64,000 bases of DNA, taken from assembly GCA_963826795.1 (NCBI GenBank), contig CAWGYT010000025.1:1-64000 (forward strand), in the 5' to 3' direction. Every line of letters starts with the position of its first letter. Within the stretch, counting starts at the first letter, position 1. The position numbers were made by a program, and so were the translations under genes. Below the pieces are notes generated by a model. It saw only the letters and a list, made by a program, of their open reading frames with translations, made no database searches and was not told the DNA's origin. This DNA is from CAWGYT01 sp963826795 (GTDB taxonomy: Bacteria; Planctomycetota; Planctomycetia; Pirellulales; Pirellulaceae). Shown here piece by piece: positions 16,555 through 26,043 of this stretch.

Positions 16555-17442
16555 TCATCTTGTCAGGTAGCGCTTGGCGATCTTCGTCGCGACGGTTCCA
16601 ATGGCGTAGTATCCGACGGAGATCCGTCCCACGTGCGTCAGTAAATCGTAGGCCTGCCATCGATCCCATCCGTAGTCTGCTTCCAACCACAGGATCAGCT
16701 GAGCATAGGCCTGCGCAATCGCCCGTTCCATCGGGCAGGTACTGGCCACCGTCATGATTTCGGTCGTCGATTCGATCCGAATTCCCTCGCGCGAAGTCTG
16801 ACGAATCAAATCCACCGTCAAGGTGGCCGTGGACGGCATCTCCAGTCCGCTGGCAGAGAGCTCACCGTGTCCCATCGCGGCATGTGCATCGCCCAGATAC
16901 AGCAGGGCGCCCTCGACGGCGACCGGCAGCTGAATCGTGCTGCCGGGCCGAACTTCGACCAGGTCCAAATTGCCGCCGTGCGGTCCGGCCGGCAAGGTCG
17001 TCGGCACGCCCCAGGCCGGTGCGGTTCCGATGCAACCGAGCATCGGCTGATAGGGAATGGTTAGCGTGGGGCTCCAATAAATCTGTCCCTCGCGAATCGG
17101 ACAGATATGGGTCCCGTGGGGACAGGAATCGCCAAGCCACTGCGCGAGCTGACTGGGGTCCGAGGTGCGGGTCGCACATTGACCGAGCGTCGGTTCGATC
17201 GACTCGATGGTCACCGTCAACGTGTCGCCCGGCTGAGCTCCCCGAACCCAGATGGGTCCCGTCTGCGGGTTGCTGTAGGGCATCGTCGTCTTGTCGCGTC
17301 GATCGTCGTTCGAGCGGATCTGTCCGGAAAAGGCGTCCTCCGTATCGACACGGAACGTTTCCCCCGGTTCGACATGAAGACGCGGTTCGTGGCGGCGATC
17401 GTACTCGTAGTAGAGCGGACCAATTGGCAGGTGCTGCATCAT
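16555..17442 (-). CDS. Acetamidase/formamidase family protein
   Basis: 295 residues from the first Met of MMQHLPIGPLYYEYDRRHEP at 17442; the frame is open far upstream but homology starts here. Landmarks of the FmdA/AmdA family are PRLHVEPGETFRVDTEDAFS, TGPIWVRGAQPGDTLTVTIE, GCIGTAPAWGVPTTLPAGPH-GGNLD and LPVAVEGALLYLGDAHAAMG-HGE. The family hydrolyses short amides to ammonia and an acid. The C-terminus DLLTHVGRISVGYYAIGTVA is also conserved. There is no signal peptide, so it is probably cytoplasmic. It is divergent from the Gfo/Idh gene across about 250 bp. Confidence 0.85.
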   Translation of the reverse strand: MMQHLPIGPLYYEYDRRHEPRLHVEPGETFRVDTEDAFSGQIRSNDDRRDKTTMPYSNPQTGPIWVRGAQPGDTLTVTIESIEPTLGQCATRTSDPSQLAQWLGDSCPHGTHICPIREGQIYWSPTLTIPYQPMLGCIGTAPAWGVPTTLPAGPHGGNLDLVEVRPGSTIQLPVAVEGALLYLGDAHAAMGHGELSASGLEMPSTATLTVDLIRQTSREGIRIESTTEIMTVASTCPMERAIAQAYAQLILWLEADYGWDRWQAYDLLTHVGRISVGYYAIGTVATKIAKRYLTR

Positions 17443-17694
17443 CCAAGCCCTCGCGACATTGGTCGGTTCAGGAGACGACAGCGGCCGTGCCGCTGGAGGA
17501 AACCATCCGCATCCCGTCGCGAATGACTCGCTTCGATTCCGGGAGTCGTCGTGACCAACATGCTGGATATCCTCCGTGTTTCCGCCGGTTTTTGCAGGGA
17601 TGACGTTCGCTTTCGATAGGGGTATAGTAAGGCCTTGGCCAGGCAGAACACAAGGTGTCACGAGGTTTCCAGCTTTCGCGGGGAGTACTTTGAA

Positions 17695-18993
17695 ATGCGT
17701 CGAATCAGTCGTCGTCAGATGTTGGCCCAGTCGGCCGTGTTGGCTGCGGGAGTGCATGTCGCAGTCAGTCGGCAACTGCGAGCGGTCGGACCCAACGAGC
17801 GTCTGAGTATTGCCTGCGTTGGCGTGGGCGGCAAAGGCTGGTCGGACATGCACGAAACGTCGGTCGGCCAGAACATCGTTGCGATCTGCGACATCGACGA
17901 CGAACGGCTCGGCAAGGCCTCCGAAGCGTTTCCGAGAGCCAAGCCTTACCGGGATTGGAGAAAGTTGCTCAATCAGAACAACATCGATGCCGTCACGGTT
18001 TCGACCCCCGACCACATGCACGCGCCCATTGCGCTGGCTGCCATGGAACTGGGGAAGCACGTGTACTGCCAAAAGCCGCTCTGCCATTCGATTGATGAGG
18101 CTCGCCAACTCACCAAGGCGGCAGCGGAACGTCAGGTCATCACGCAAATGGGGATCCAACACCATTCGTCACCGCGCTTCAAGACCACGGTCAAGCTGAT
18201 TCAAGCCGGGACGATCGGTAAGGTCCGCGAAGCTCACGTTTGGACCGACCGTCCCGGAACGTACTGGACGCAGGCTTTTCCACGCCCCACCGGGAAAGAC
18301 GCGGTCCCGGCAACCGTGGCCTGGGACCTCTGGTTGGGCGTGGCACCGCAGCGCGATTTCGTTCGCGACACGTACCATCCCTTCAAATGGCGCGCATTTT
18401 GGGACTTCGGTACCGGTGCGCTGGGCGACATGGGATGCCATGGCATGGATCCCGTCGTCAGCTCGCTGCGACTTGGGAGCCCCGACGCGGGTCCAGGCGG
18501 AAACCTCCGAGCGATTCGCGGACACGGGTCCTGCCTGGAGCGTGATCCAGTACGAATTCCCCGCGACGGAACTCACGACTTCGCCGTTCAAGTTGGTCTG
18601 GTACGACGGGGGCAAACGTCCGGACCCCGAATTGTTCGGAAGTGATTCGTTCGCCGATTGGTCCAATGGCATCCTGTTCCTGGGTGATGAAGGGTCGCTG
18701 GCCGTCGACTACGAGAACATGCCGCATCTGCTGCCGGCCGAAAAGTTCGCGGACTTCAAGATCGAGGCCGAGCCGGAGGACAACCACTACACCCAGTGGA
18801 CCAGCGCTGCAAGGGAGTGGGCCACACGTCCACGCCGTTCTCCTATTCGGGACCGATGACGGAAACCGTGTTGCTGGGCAACCTGGCCGTGCGGCTTGGG
18901 CAACCGATCGAGTGGGATGCCCAACGCCTGCGAGCCAAGGGACTGGCCGGTGCCGCCGAATTGATCCGACGCGAGTACCGTCGCGGCTGGTAA
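17695..18993 (+). CDS. Tat-exported Gfo/Idh/MocA oxidoreductase, two frameshifts
   Basis: ATG at 17695 starts MRRISRRQMLAQSAVLAAGV, a twin-arginine signal. The Rossmann domain has LSIACVGVGGKGWSDMHETS and VAICDIDDERL. STPDHMHAPIALAAMELGKH and VYCQKPLCHSIDEARQL hold the conserved E/QKP lysine region, with Gln before Lys-Pro as in many planctomycete members. The C-terminal domain (WDLWLGVAPQRDF, FKWRAFWDFGTGALGDMGCH) continues in other frames after about 18480 and again after 18810, ending RLRAKGLAGAAELIRREYRR with TAA at 18991. The protein is probably a periplasmic NAD(P)-dependent sugar oxidoreductase. Confidence 0.85.
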
Positions 18994-19027
18994 CACGTCC
19001 AAGCACGATGGCACCTCCACCGGGAGG

Positions 19028-19082
19028 GCGCTGACCGGGAGAACGAGGCTCCCGAATTGTCCCACTCCCGAGTTTTTTTTTG
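19028..19082 (+). terminator. Possible terminator after the Gfo/Idh gene
   Basis: CCGGGAG near 19031 can pair with CTCCCGAG directly before a run of nine T residues at 19073-19081, although the loop is long. It lies between the stop at 18993 and the next start at 19111. Confidence 0.3.
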
Positions 19083-19110
19083 CCTTCCAAGCTCCCAAGA
19101 AAGTAATCGC

Positions 19111-20082
19111 ATGTTGCGACGATGCACGATCGCGGTGCTCTTGTGCCTCTTTGTAAGCCGTGCACGGGGCGAGGAATTGGTCGTCGATCCGCGGCCTCCG
19201 CGGGACGAGCCTGAACTGCGTGCCTGGCTGGAGAATATGGTTTGGTATCATGACTTCACCTTGGCCGAAATCTGCGGCGCGACGGGGTTGTCCGAGGACA
19301 AGGTCCAGCGCGCCTTAGAGCGATTCGGAATTTCACACGATTCGCGTCCGGCGCGTCCGGTCGATGCACCGCTGTTGGTCTTGCCGTATCCCGGCGGCCG
19401 CCATCCTCGGATCGGGTTTCTCGACGGCGCAGTTCGCCCGCAGCGCGAGACGAAGGTCAGCGTGTTTACTCCCTGGGACCCGACCAGCTACGTCGTGGTG
19501 GACGTTCCGGAAGCGATTTGGTCGAACCTGGGACTGACTTATCTCGCCCATACGCATGTCCCAACGATTTGGAACAAAGCAAACGTGCAGCTTGAGCCGC
19601 AGGAATGGCAAGTCCAACCCGATGGCTCACTTCGCTCCGAACGAATACTGCCGAATGAAATAACCTTCGGCAGCCGCGTGACGGCGCGGACAGATCATGT
19701 TGACTTGGAGATGTGGCTCACCAACGGCACCCGCGAGCCGCTGAGTGACCTGCGGGTTCAGAATTGTGTGATGTTGAAGGGCGCGCGTGGATTCGAACAG
19801 CAGACAAACGACAACAAATTGTTTTCAACTCCTTACGTCGCCTGTCAAAGCGAGGACGGCGGGCGGTGGATCATCACGGCCTGGGAACCCGTCCAGCGCG
19901 CCTGGGCCAACGCGCCGTGCCCCTGCCTGCACTCGGATCCGCAGTTTGCCGATTGCGGTCCAAGCGAAACGCGGCGGCTGCGCGGATGGCTGTCTTTTTA
20001 CGAAGGCGAGGCAATTCAAGATGAGCTCGCGCGGATCGATGCCACGGGCTGGCGCGTGAGATCTCTCGATTCCGTTCCGTAA
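19111..20082 (+). CDS. Secreted protein of unknown function
   Basis: 323 residues from ATG at 19111. The N-terminus MLRRCTIAVLLCLFVSRARG is a Sec signal peptide. Residues 30-80 look helical (DEPELRAWLENMVWYHDFTL, AEICGATGLSEDKVQRALER) and resemble a small helix-turn-helix-like module, unusual in an exported protein. The remaining part (LLVLPYPGGRHPRIGFLDGA, YVVVDVPEAIWSNLGLTYLA-HTHVPTIW, LRSERILPNEITFGSRVTAR) is beta-rich and ends with CPCLHSDPQFADCGP, a Cys cluster. Similar proteins are, from memory, common and unannotated in Planctomycetes. I cannot assign a function. Confidence 0.75.
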   Translation: MLRRCTIAVLLCLFVSRARGEELVVDPRPPRDEPELRAWLENMVWYHDFTLAEICGATGLSEDKVQRALERFGISHDSRPARPVDAPLLVLPYPGGRHPRIGFLDGAVRPQRETKVSVFTPWDPTSYVVVDVPEAIWSNLGLTYLAHTHVPTIWNKANVQLEPQEWQVQPDGSLRSERILPNEITFGSRVTARTDHVDLEMWLTNGTREPLSDLRVQNCVMLKGARGFEQQTNDNKLFSTPYVACQSEDGGRWIITAWEPVQRAWANAPCPCLHSDPQFADCGPSETRRLRGWLSFYEGEAIQDELARIDATGWRVRSLDSVP

Positions 20083-20242
20083 GGATTGGATTCTGAGTGG
20101 CATGTCCAACGATAACACGGAAACGCGTGACGACCACAGAGCCCTGGCATTCAGGCCGGTCCCGAATTCAAGCTGATTCAACCCGTCCGAATCATCACGC
20201 CGATCGAAGGACCGCCCGTTGAGCGCGTCGGACGTTTCCGAC

Positions 20243-22921
20243 CTAGCGGAAGTGATCCCCGGCCGCCGCCGCTGGCTTTAACAAGCGAAAGACCTCGTTC
20301 AACGGATGTGGATCCTCGGCGGGATTTTCCCATGGCTTCCGATCCAGTTCCGAGTCATTCCAGCTGAAGACCAGTTGCCAGGCAGGAACAACGGCCATTC
20401 CCCGCATGCCGTGCTGGTGCCCGAGGCAAGCAAAGGTATCGTCCGGTGCATCGGGCCAAAATCGCTTTCCCGATTTGCGCTGACCGTTGACCCACCACAG
20501 CCAGCTGTACGAGCCATGGTGATCGGTTTGGTCGTCGGGGATACGCATCGAGCCCAGCGAGCGTTGCCCGGTGATCAACTCGGCTTCTCGGGCCTGCGTC
20601 CGCGGTAAGGTGTTTGGCAAGGGAGAGCGGGTGACGGTGTGCGCGTAGACGGGAGCAATCACGGGGCGACCCTGCCAATTGCCATCGCGCAGGTAAAGCA
20701 GTCCGAAGCGGCAAAAGTCCCGCGGGGAGATCCGTAATCGTCCTGCTCGATCGCTGTCGCCCATCGCCAACAGGCTGGGGCGATCCTGGCAACCGACCAC
20801 GTCCGTCAATCGGGGGCCGAGCAAGTCTTGATCGACCCGGCTGGTCTCGACGCCGAATACGCGATTGACGAGTGTATCGAAGAACAGCGCCATCTGAAAA
20901 TCGTTGTAGTCGAATGCCTCCCCCGGCCTCTCCGAGACGCCATAACAGGACGTCTGATTGGCGCAATGCCGGAACGTGATCTGCGCGTCCTTGAACCCCA
21001 GTTCGCGGTTGAGCGTCAGGAGACGAGTTTCGAACTTGGCGAGCGGAGTCTCGAAGCTCTCCAGCTGACCCGATTCCACCGCCTCGATCAGGAAGTGCGT
21101 CAACACGGGTTTGACGGCGGACGCCACGTCGGAGGGACGCGTCGCGTCGCCCCAGGAAAAAACTTCGCGTCCGTCGTACGTGACGAAGCCTCGTCCACCG
21201 AGGTAGTCCGCGACCTGCGTCAATTGCTCGAGCGACAAGCCCGCCTCAGCTGGCTCGATCTTTTCCCAATTCGTTTGCGGATAGACGATCTCGGCAGGGC
21301 GTCGCAAACGACTCGGGCGGTGCCTCGCTCGTTCCTCCGGCCAGGTGGCGTTCATGTCGTCCAGCCGCTGCTGCAATTGGCCGGCCAATTCGGCCAGGAT
21401 GTCTGGATGCTCGCCCGCCACGTTTCGAGTCTCGCCCAGGTCGCTGGTCAACTGATACAACTCCCAGCGATTGCCCTCATAAAAGTAGATCGCCTTCCAG
21501 TCACCCAGCCGGATGGCGCTGTGGGGCTGATAACCGCCCTCGACCTTGCCAGTCCATTGATGAGGGTAGTGGAAGATCAGTGGACGGGCGGGGCCGTCGG
21601 ATTCTTTCACCTGAGCACCCGACAGGGCCGGAGTAAAGTCGACGCCGTCACGTGGAGTGATCGTCTGCAAGAGTTCAATTCCCCCGGCGATGTCCAGCAG
21701 CGTGGGAAAAAGATCTTCGACGATCACCTGCGTTTCGTTGGTGGAATGGGCGGCAATCGGGACACGCTGCTGAGCCGGTTGATCCGGGTTCGGCTTGGCC
21801 CAGGCGACCAAGAGCGGCACACGCGTCCCGCCTTCATAAGCCGAGCCTTTACCTTCGCGCAGCGGCCAGCAGTGCGTATCCCGTCCGGTGCCCATCGGCG
21901 TCCTTCCCCGGGCGTGGTGCGAGAGCCCTCCGTTGTCGGACATGAAAACGATCAGCGTGTTGTCGGCGACTCCCAATTGCTCGACGTGACTCCAAATCGC
22001 ACCGAGTGACGCGTCGATCCCAGCCACCATCGACGCATAATTGATTTCGACCGGCGGGATCGGCTGGTCCGTGCCTTTGTAATGCTTCTCGTTCCAGAGA
22101 TCGACAAAGCGTGGGTGAGGTTGGATGGGCGCGTGAACGGCATAGTGGGCCATGTACAGGAAGAAGGGCTGTCCGGATGTCACGGCGTCGGTCACGGCCG
22201 AATTCGCTTCGAGGGTCAAGGCGTCGGTCAAGTGCACGTCACTGCCGTGATACTTTTCCAAGCCGGGGACGCCCCAGGGTCGCGTGTGCTGACCCGGGGA
22301 CTTGTTCCCGTAGTTCGCCGTTCCGCTGTAGTGGCCCGGTCCGCCTGCCGCATGCCCGGCGATGTTCACGTCAAAGCCCAGTCGAGTGGGGTCCGATCCA
22401 GGTGTGTCCGAGGCGCCCCAGTGGGCCTTGCCCACGTGAATCGTCCGGTAGCCGAGTCGATCGCGCAACAACGCGGGCAGCGTGACTTCCCCTGGCTGCA
22501 GTCCCTCACGCCGCCAATCTCGAGGTGCATCAAACCGGGCCGTCGTGCCAGAAGTCTCGCGGTCCGGATCCAACGTCCAGTTGGTGACGCGGTGCCGTGC
22601 CGCGTTGTATCCAGTCATCCAAGACGTTCGCGTCGGCGAACAAACTGTGCACGTATACGCCTGCGTAAATTTGATGCCTGCAGCCGCCATGCGCTCCATG
22701 TTGGGCGTGCGAAAGTGTTCGTTTTGGGGCGTGGTTTCTCGCCAGAAGGGAACCGACGTGTCCTGCCAACCCAAATCGTCGACCAGAAACAGGATCAAGT
22801 TGGGAGTTGCCGCTTCGGCCGCGCGTGCCAAATTCGACGAACCGAGAATCACCGCAAAAGCAATCCAGCGCACAACCACGTTAAGTCGTCCTCCGTTCAA
22901 AGACCACGGCCTCCACGACAT
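20243..22921 (-). CDS. Sulfatase fused to a serine beta-lactamase-like hydrolase
   Basis: 892 residues in one intact frame. A signal peptide (VVRWIAFAVILGSSNLARAA) leads into a sulfatase: PNLILFLVDDLGWQDTSVPF (metal Asp pair), the formylglycine site CTVCSPTRTSWMTGY (C-x-P-T-R), TIHVGKAHWGASD and VFMSDNGGLSHHARGRTPMG. It ends near 560 with WELYQLTSDLGETRNVAGEH. From about residue 600 a second domain begins (NWEKIEPAEAGLSLEQLTQV): SAVKPVLTHFLIEAV gives the S-x-x-K motif, FDYNDFQMALFF the Tyr motif, and GSYSWLWWVNGQRKSGKRFW with CLGHQHGMRGMAVVPAWQLV closes the fold. This is a penicillin-binding-protein/esterase fold. It probably acts as a periplasmic two-activity enzyme on sulfated, acylated substrates. 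The start could be 42 bases further in. Confidence 0.9.
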   Translation of the reverse strand: MSWRPWSLNGGRLNVVVRWIAFAVILGSSNLARAAEAATPNLILFLVDDLGWQDTSVPFWRETTPQNEHFRTPNMERMAAAGIKFTQAYTCTVCSPTRTSWMTGYNAARHRVTNWTLDPDRETSGTTARFDAPRDWRREGLQPGEVTLPALLRDRLGYRTIHVGKAHWGASDTPGSDPTRLGFDVNIAGHAAGGPGHYSGTANYGNKSPGQHTRPWGVPGLEKYHGSDVHLTDALTLEANSAVTDAVTSGQPFFLYMAHYAVHAPIQPHPRFVDLWNEKHYKGTDQPIPPVEINYASMVAGIDASLGAIWSHVEQLGVADNTLIVFMSDNGGLSHHARGRTPMGTGRDTHCWPLREGKGSAYEGGTRVPLLVAWAKPNPDQPAQQRVPIAAHSTNETQVIVEDLFPTLLDIAGGIELLQTITPRDGVDFTPALSGAQVKESDGPARPLIFHYPHQWTGKVEGGYQPHSAIRLGDWKAIYFYEGNRWELYQLTSDLGETRNVAGEHPDILAELAGQLQQRLDDMNATWPEERARHRPSRLRRPAEIVYPQTNWEKIEPAEAGLSLEQLTQVADYLGGRGFVTYDGREVFSWGDATRPSDVASAVKPVLTHFLIEAVESGQLESFETPLAKFETRLLTLNRELGFKDAQITFRHCANQTSCYGVSERPGEAFDYNDFQMALFFDTLVNRVFGVETSRVDQDLLGPRLTDVVGCQDRPSLLAMGDSDRAGRLRISPRDFCRFGLLYLRDGNWQGRPVIAPVYAHTVTRSPLPNTLPRTQAREAELITGQRSLGSMRIPDDQTDHHGSYSWLWWVNGQRKSGKRFWPDAPDDTFACLGHQHGMRGMAVVPAWQLVFSWNDSELDRKPWENPAEDPHPLNEVFRLLKPAAAAGDHFR

Positions 22922-22978
22922 TCATGCGAATCGCCCTCCATTCTAGTGAAGCGTCACAGCTTAATGTTGGGATGCGTC

Positions 22979-23055
22979 GGGAAAAGGGGTCAGGTCCCAA
23001 AAGTGCGAAGCACCCGAAGGGCCGTTCCGGCTTTTGGCACCTGACCCCTTTTCCC
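22979..23055. repeat. Palindromic GGGAAAAGGGGTCAGG element, complete copy
   Basis: A 77-bp imperfect palindrome: GGGAAAAGGGGTCAGGTCCC on the left and CACCTGACCCCTTTTCCC on the right, with TGCGAAGCACCCGAAGGGCC between. It is preceded by GCGTCACAGCTTAATGTTGG. The same element occurs at 35280-35405 and, truncated, at 10949. Confidence 0.8.
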
Positions 23056-23159
23056 AACCCGCAAGAGGCGAGCATGCGAAAAGTGGACATCGAGGCGAAA
23101 AACGATTACAACGGAGGAGGCTTCGTCCCGCCCTCCGCGTTTGCAGAGCTCGCCCGCCC

Positions 23160-25995
23160 ATGAGACGCGACTTGCCTCGCTTCTGCCCAAATCAAGCTAC
23201 TGGTTCACCGCCCAGGCGAAACGTCCTGCCGGTGCCCGTTGCGTTATTGATATTCGGTGTGGCCGTGATTCTGATGGGCCGTCCGGTCGGCGCCGACGAT
23301 TCCCTGCCTTCCGAGCGGCCCCTGCCTTCCGAGCGGCCCCTGCCTGCTGCTGGTCTCGACTACAGTCGTGACGTCAAGCCGCTTCTGCGAGAGCGTTGTT
23401 TCGCGTGCCATGGTGCCCTGAAGCAGGAAGGTGGCTTGCGTCTTGACGCCGCACCGCTCATTCTGCAAGGCGGTGATTCGGGAGTGGTCGTGGTGGCGGG
23501 CAATGTGGCGGCCAGTGTCTTGCTGGACCGCGTTTCCGCAGCGGACGTCTCCGAGCGGATGCCACCCGAGGGAGCAGCGCTGGCGCCGGAGCAAATCGAT
23601 ATCTTGCGGCGGTGGATTGCCGACGGCGCCGAGGCGCCTGCCGATGACCAGCCCGAACCGGATGCGACACAACATTGGGCGTTTCAGCGGCCGCGACTGG
23701 CTTCGGCACCGATCGAGAACTCGCCTTCCGCCCGGCTTGACGATCCGCAGCTTAACGAAGCTCCGGCGCTGAATCCCATCGACGCCTTCGTGGCCGCGGG
23801 TCATCGCGCGAGCGGCCTGCGACCCACGGCGATGGCGGACAAGCCCACTCTCGTGCGACGCGTTTATCTGGACTTGATCGGTTTGCCACCTTCGTGGGAC
23901 GAACAGGCCCGATTCCTTCGCGATTCCCGCGCGGACGCCTACGAGCGACTCGTGGACGAATTGCTGCAGCGTCCGGAATACGGCGAGCGCTGGGGTCGAC
24001 ATTGGATGGACGTCTGGCGCTACACCGATTGGTTCGGTCTGGGGGCACAACTGCGTTACAGCCAAAAGCATATCTGGCATTGGCGCGACTGGATCGTCGA
24101 ATCGCTGAACGCCGACAAAGGCTACGATCGCATGGTCCTCGAGATGTTGGCCGGCGACGAATTCGAGCCGACCGATCCCGACCTGTTGCGAGCGACGGGC
24201 TTCTTGGCGCGCAACTACTTCTTGTTCAACCGCACAACGTGGCTGGATGACACGATCGAGCATACATCGAAGGCCTTCCTGGGCCTGACGATGAATTGCT
24301 GCAAGTGTCACGATCACAAGTACGATCCAATCTCGCATGAGGACTATTACGCCCTGCGGGCGATCTTCGAGCCGCACCAGGTCCGCTTGGACGTGGTCCC
24401 GGGCGAGATCGATCTCGAGCGGAACGGACTGCCGCGTGTGTACGATGCGCACCCGGACGTCGCGACGTACCTGCACCGCCGTGGCGACCCGACGTTGGCC
24501 GATACAAGCCGGCCAATATCCCCTCAGGTGCCCGCCTTTTTGCGGCTGGAGGAATTCGCTCCCGAGCCAATCCAATTGCCGCGGGAAGCCGCCCGTCCGG
24601 AATTGCGTGCGTTCATCTGGCGGGACCAGCTCACTGGACGCGACTCGGGAAATCACGGCCGCGCGATCGCGGCTTGCCGAGCTGACGAGCACGCCTGCGA
24701 CGGGGCCCGTCGCTGCTGGCTCGAGCGGCGAAAGTGACGCCGAAAACCCGGCGCGTCGAGCGACCGAATTGAACGTTGCACAGCAGCGATTGCGGGCAAC
24801 CAGTCTGCGAGCCGCGATGCTGGCCGAGACGCAAGCCGCGGAACTTCGCGGCACGCCAGCAGAATCCGGCGCCGATCAGCCCCAACGTGCCCGCGCCGCC
24901 CGCGCCGCACGTCGCTACGAACTGGCACTGGCCGAATTGGCGCTGGCCGAGGCGGAACACAAGCAATCGGTCGAGGGAAATCAGGAGTCGTCGATCGCCG
25001 ATGCGAGGAAGCAAGTCGAGCTTCGCCAGGCCGCTTTGGAGAATCCAGGCGAAGCCTATCCACTGCCCCGCGCGGCGCAGAAGGCACTTGAAGGTCCGGA
25101 CGAAAGCGAGGCGGCTCGCGACGAGCCGTTTCCGAGTGTCAGCACGGGACGCCGTTTGGCGCTGGCGCGTTGGATCGTCAGTCCCGACAACCCGCTGACG
25201 GCTCGAGTCGCCGTGAATCATATCTGGATGCGGCATTTCGGGTCGCCGCTGGTCGAACCCGTCGACGATTTCGGGCGCCGCACACCGCCACCCTTGCAGC
25301 AGCCGTTACTGGATTGGTTGGCGTTGCGATTGATCGACTCGGGCTGGCGCATGAAGGATTTACATCGGCTGATGGTCACCTCGCGCACGTATCGACTTTC
25401 CGCTGCCACCGCGCAGGACCGCGCCGCGGAGCAGCGCGATCCGCGAAACCAATACCTGTGGTGTCGCCGTCCGGTGCGGATGGAATCTCAACTGGTGCGC
25501 GACAGTCTGCTGAAGTTGGCCGGCTGCCTGGAAACCGAGATGGGAGGACCGACGGTCGACCCGCGACGCGATGAGCCGCCTTATCGACGTAGTTTGTACT
25601 TCACCCATTCCCGCGACGATCAGCATCCGTTACTGACGATGTTCGACGACGCGGATATTCTCCGCTGCTATCGGCGACAGGAGAGCGTCGTCCCCCAGCA
25701 GGCGTTGGCCCTGGCCAATAGCCGTCTTTCGCTGCGGATGTCGGAATTGATTGCGGAACAAATTGACGCCACCCTCGCTCCGCGCGACTCGGTGGGGCCG
25801 GCGGAGCTCCGGTCCTGGATCGGCCAGGCTTTCAAATTCGTCCTGGGGCGACCGGCGGACGAGGACGAACTGACGGCGTGCGAAGCCGCTTGGCAGCGGT
25901 GGCAGGCGATCGACGATTCTGACGTGCGTGGCCGAGCCGCCGCCGACCTCGTCCACGTCCTACTGAACCATAACGATTTTGTCACGATTCGCTGA
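23160..25995 (+). CDS. Planctomycete cytochrome c / DUF1549 / DUF1553 protein, one frameshift
   Basis: About 945 residues when read across a frame change near 24635. ATG at 23160 starts a long signal region (LLIFGVAVILMGRPVGADD). PSCyt1 follows with LDYSRDVKPLLRERCFACHG (haem site CFACH) and MPPEGAALAPEQIDILRRWI. DUF1549 has LVRRVYLDLIGLPPSWDEQA, YGERWGRHWMDVWRYTDWFG and a second CKCHDHKYDPISHEDYY motif. A coiled-coil stretch (ELALAELALAEAEHKQSVEG) links to DUF1553 with RRLALARWIVSPDNPLTARV, AVNHIWMRHFGSPLVEPVDD and RRSLYFTHSRDDQHPLLTMF. Near residue 45 a 7-residue repeat (LPSERPL) is duplicated. It is paired with the DUF1501 gene at 26044. Function is not established; an exported haem protein in polysaccharide catabolism is the usual guess. 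Confidence 0.9.
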
Positions 25996-26043
25996 GCGGC
26001 CGTGGCGGTTGGTGCTGAGCCGAATCGGAGGAAAGACGCACGT

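Noticed and set aside
20828..22009. Long open frame antisense to the sulfatase-serine hydrolase gene
   Set aside because: No family signature; explained by high G+C and codon bias of the real gene on the other strand.
23244..24854. 536-codon open frame antisense to the DUF1553 gene
   Set aside because: It mirrors a clear haem protein gene and shows no motif of its own.
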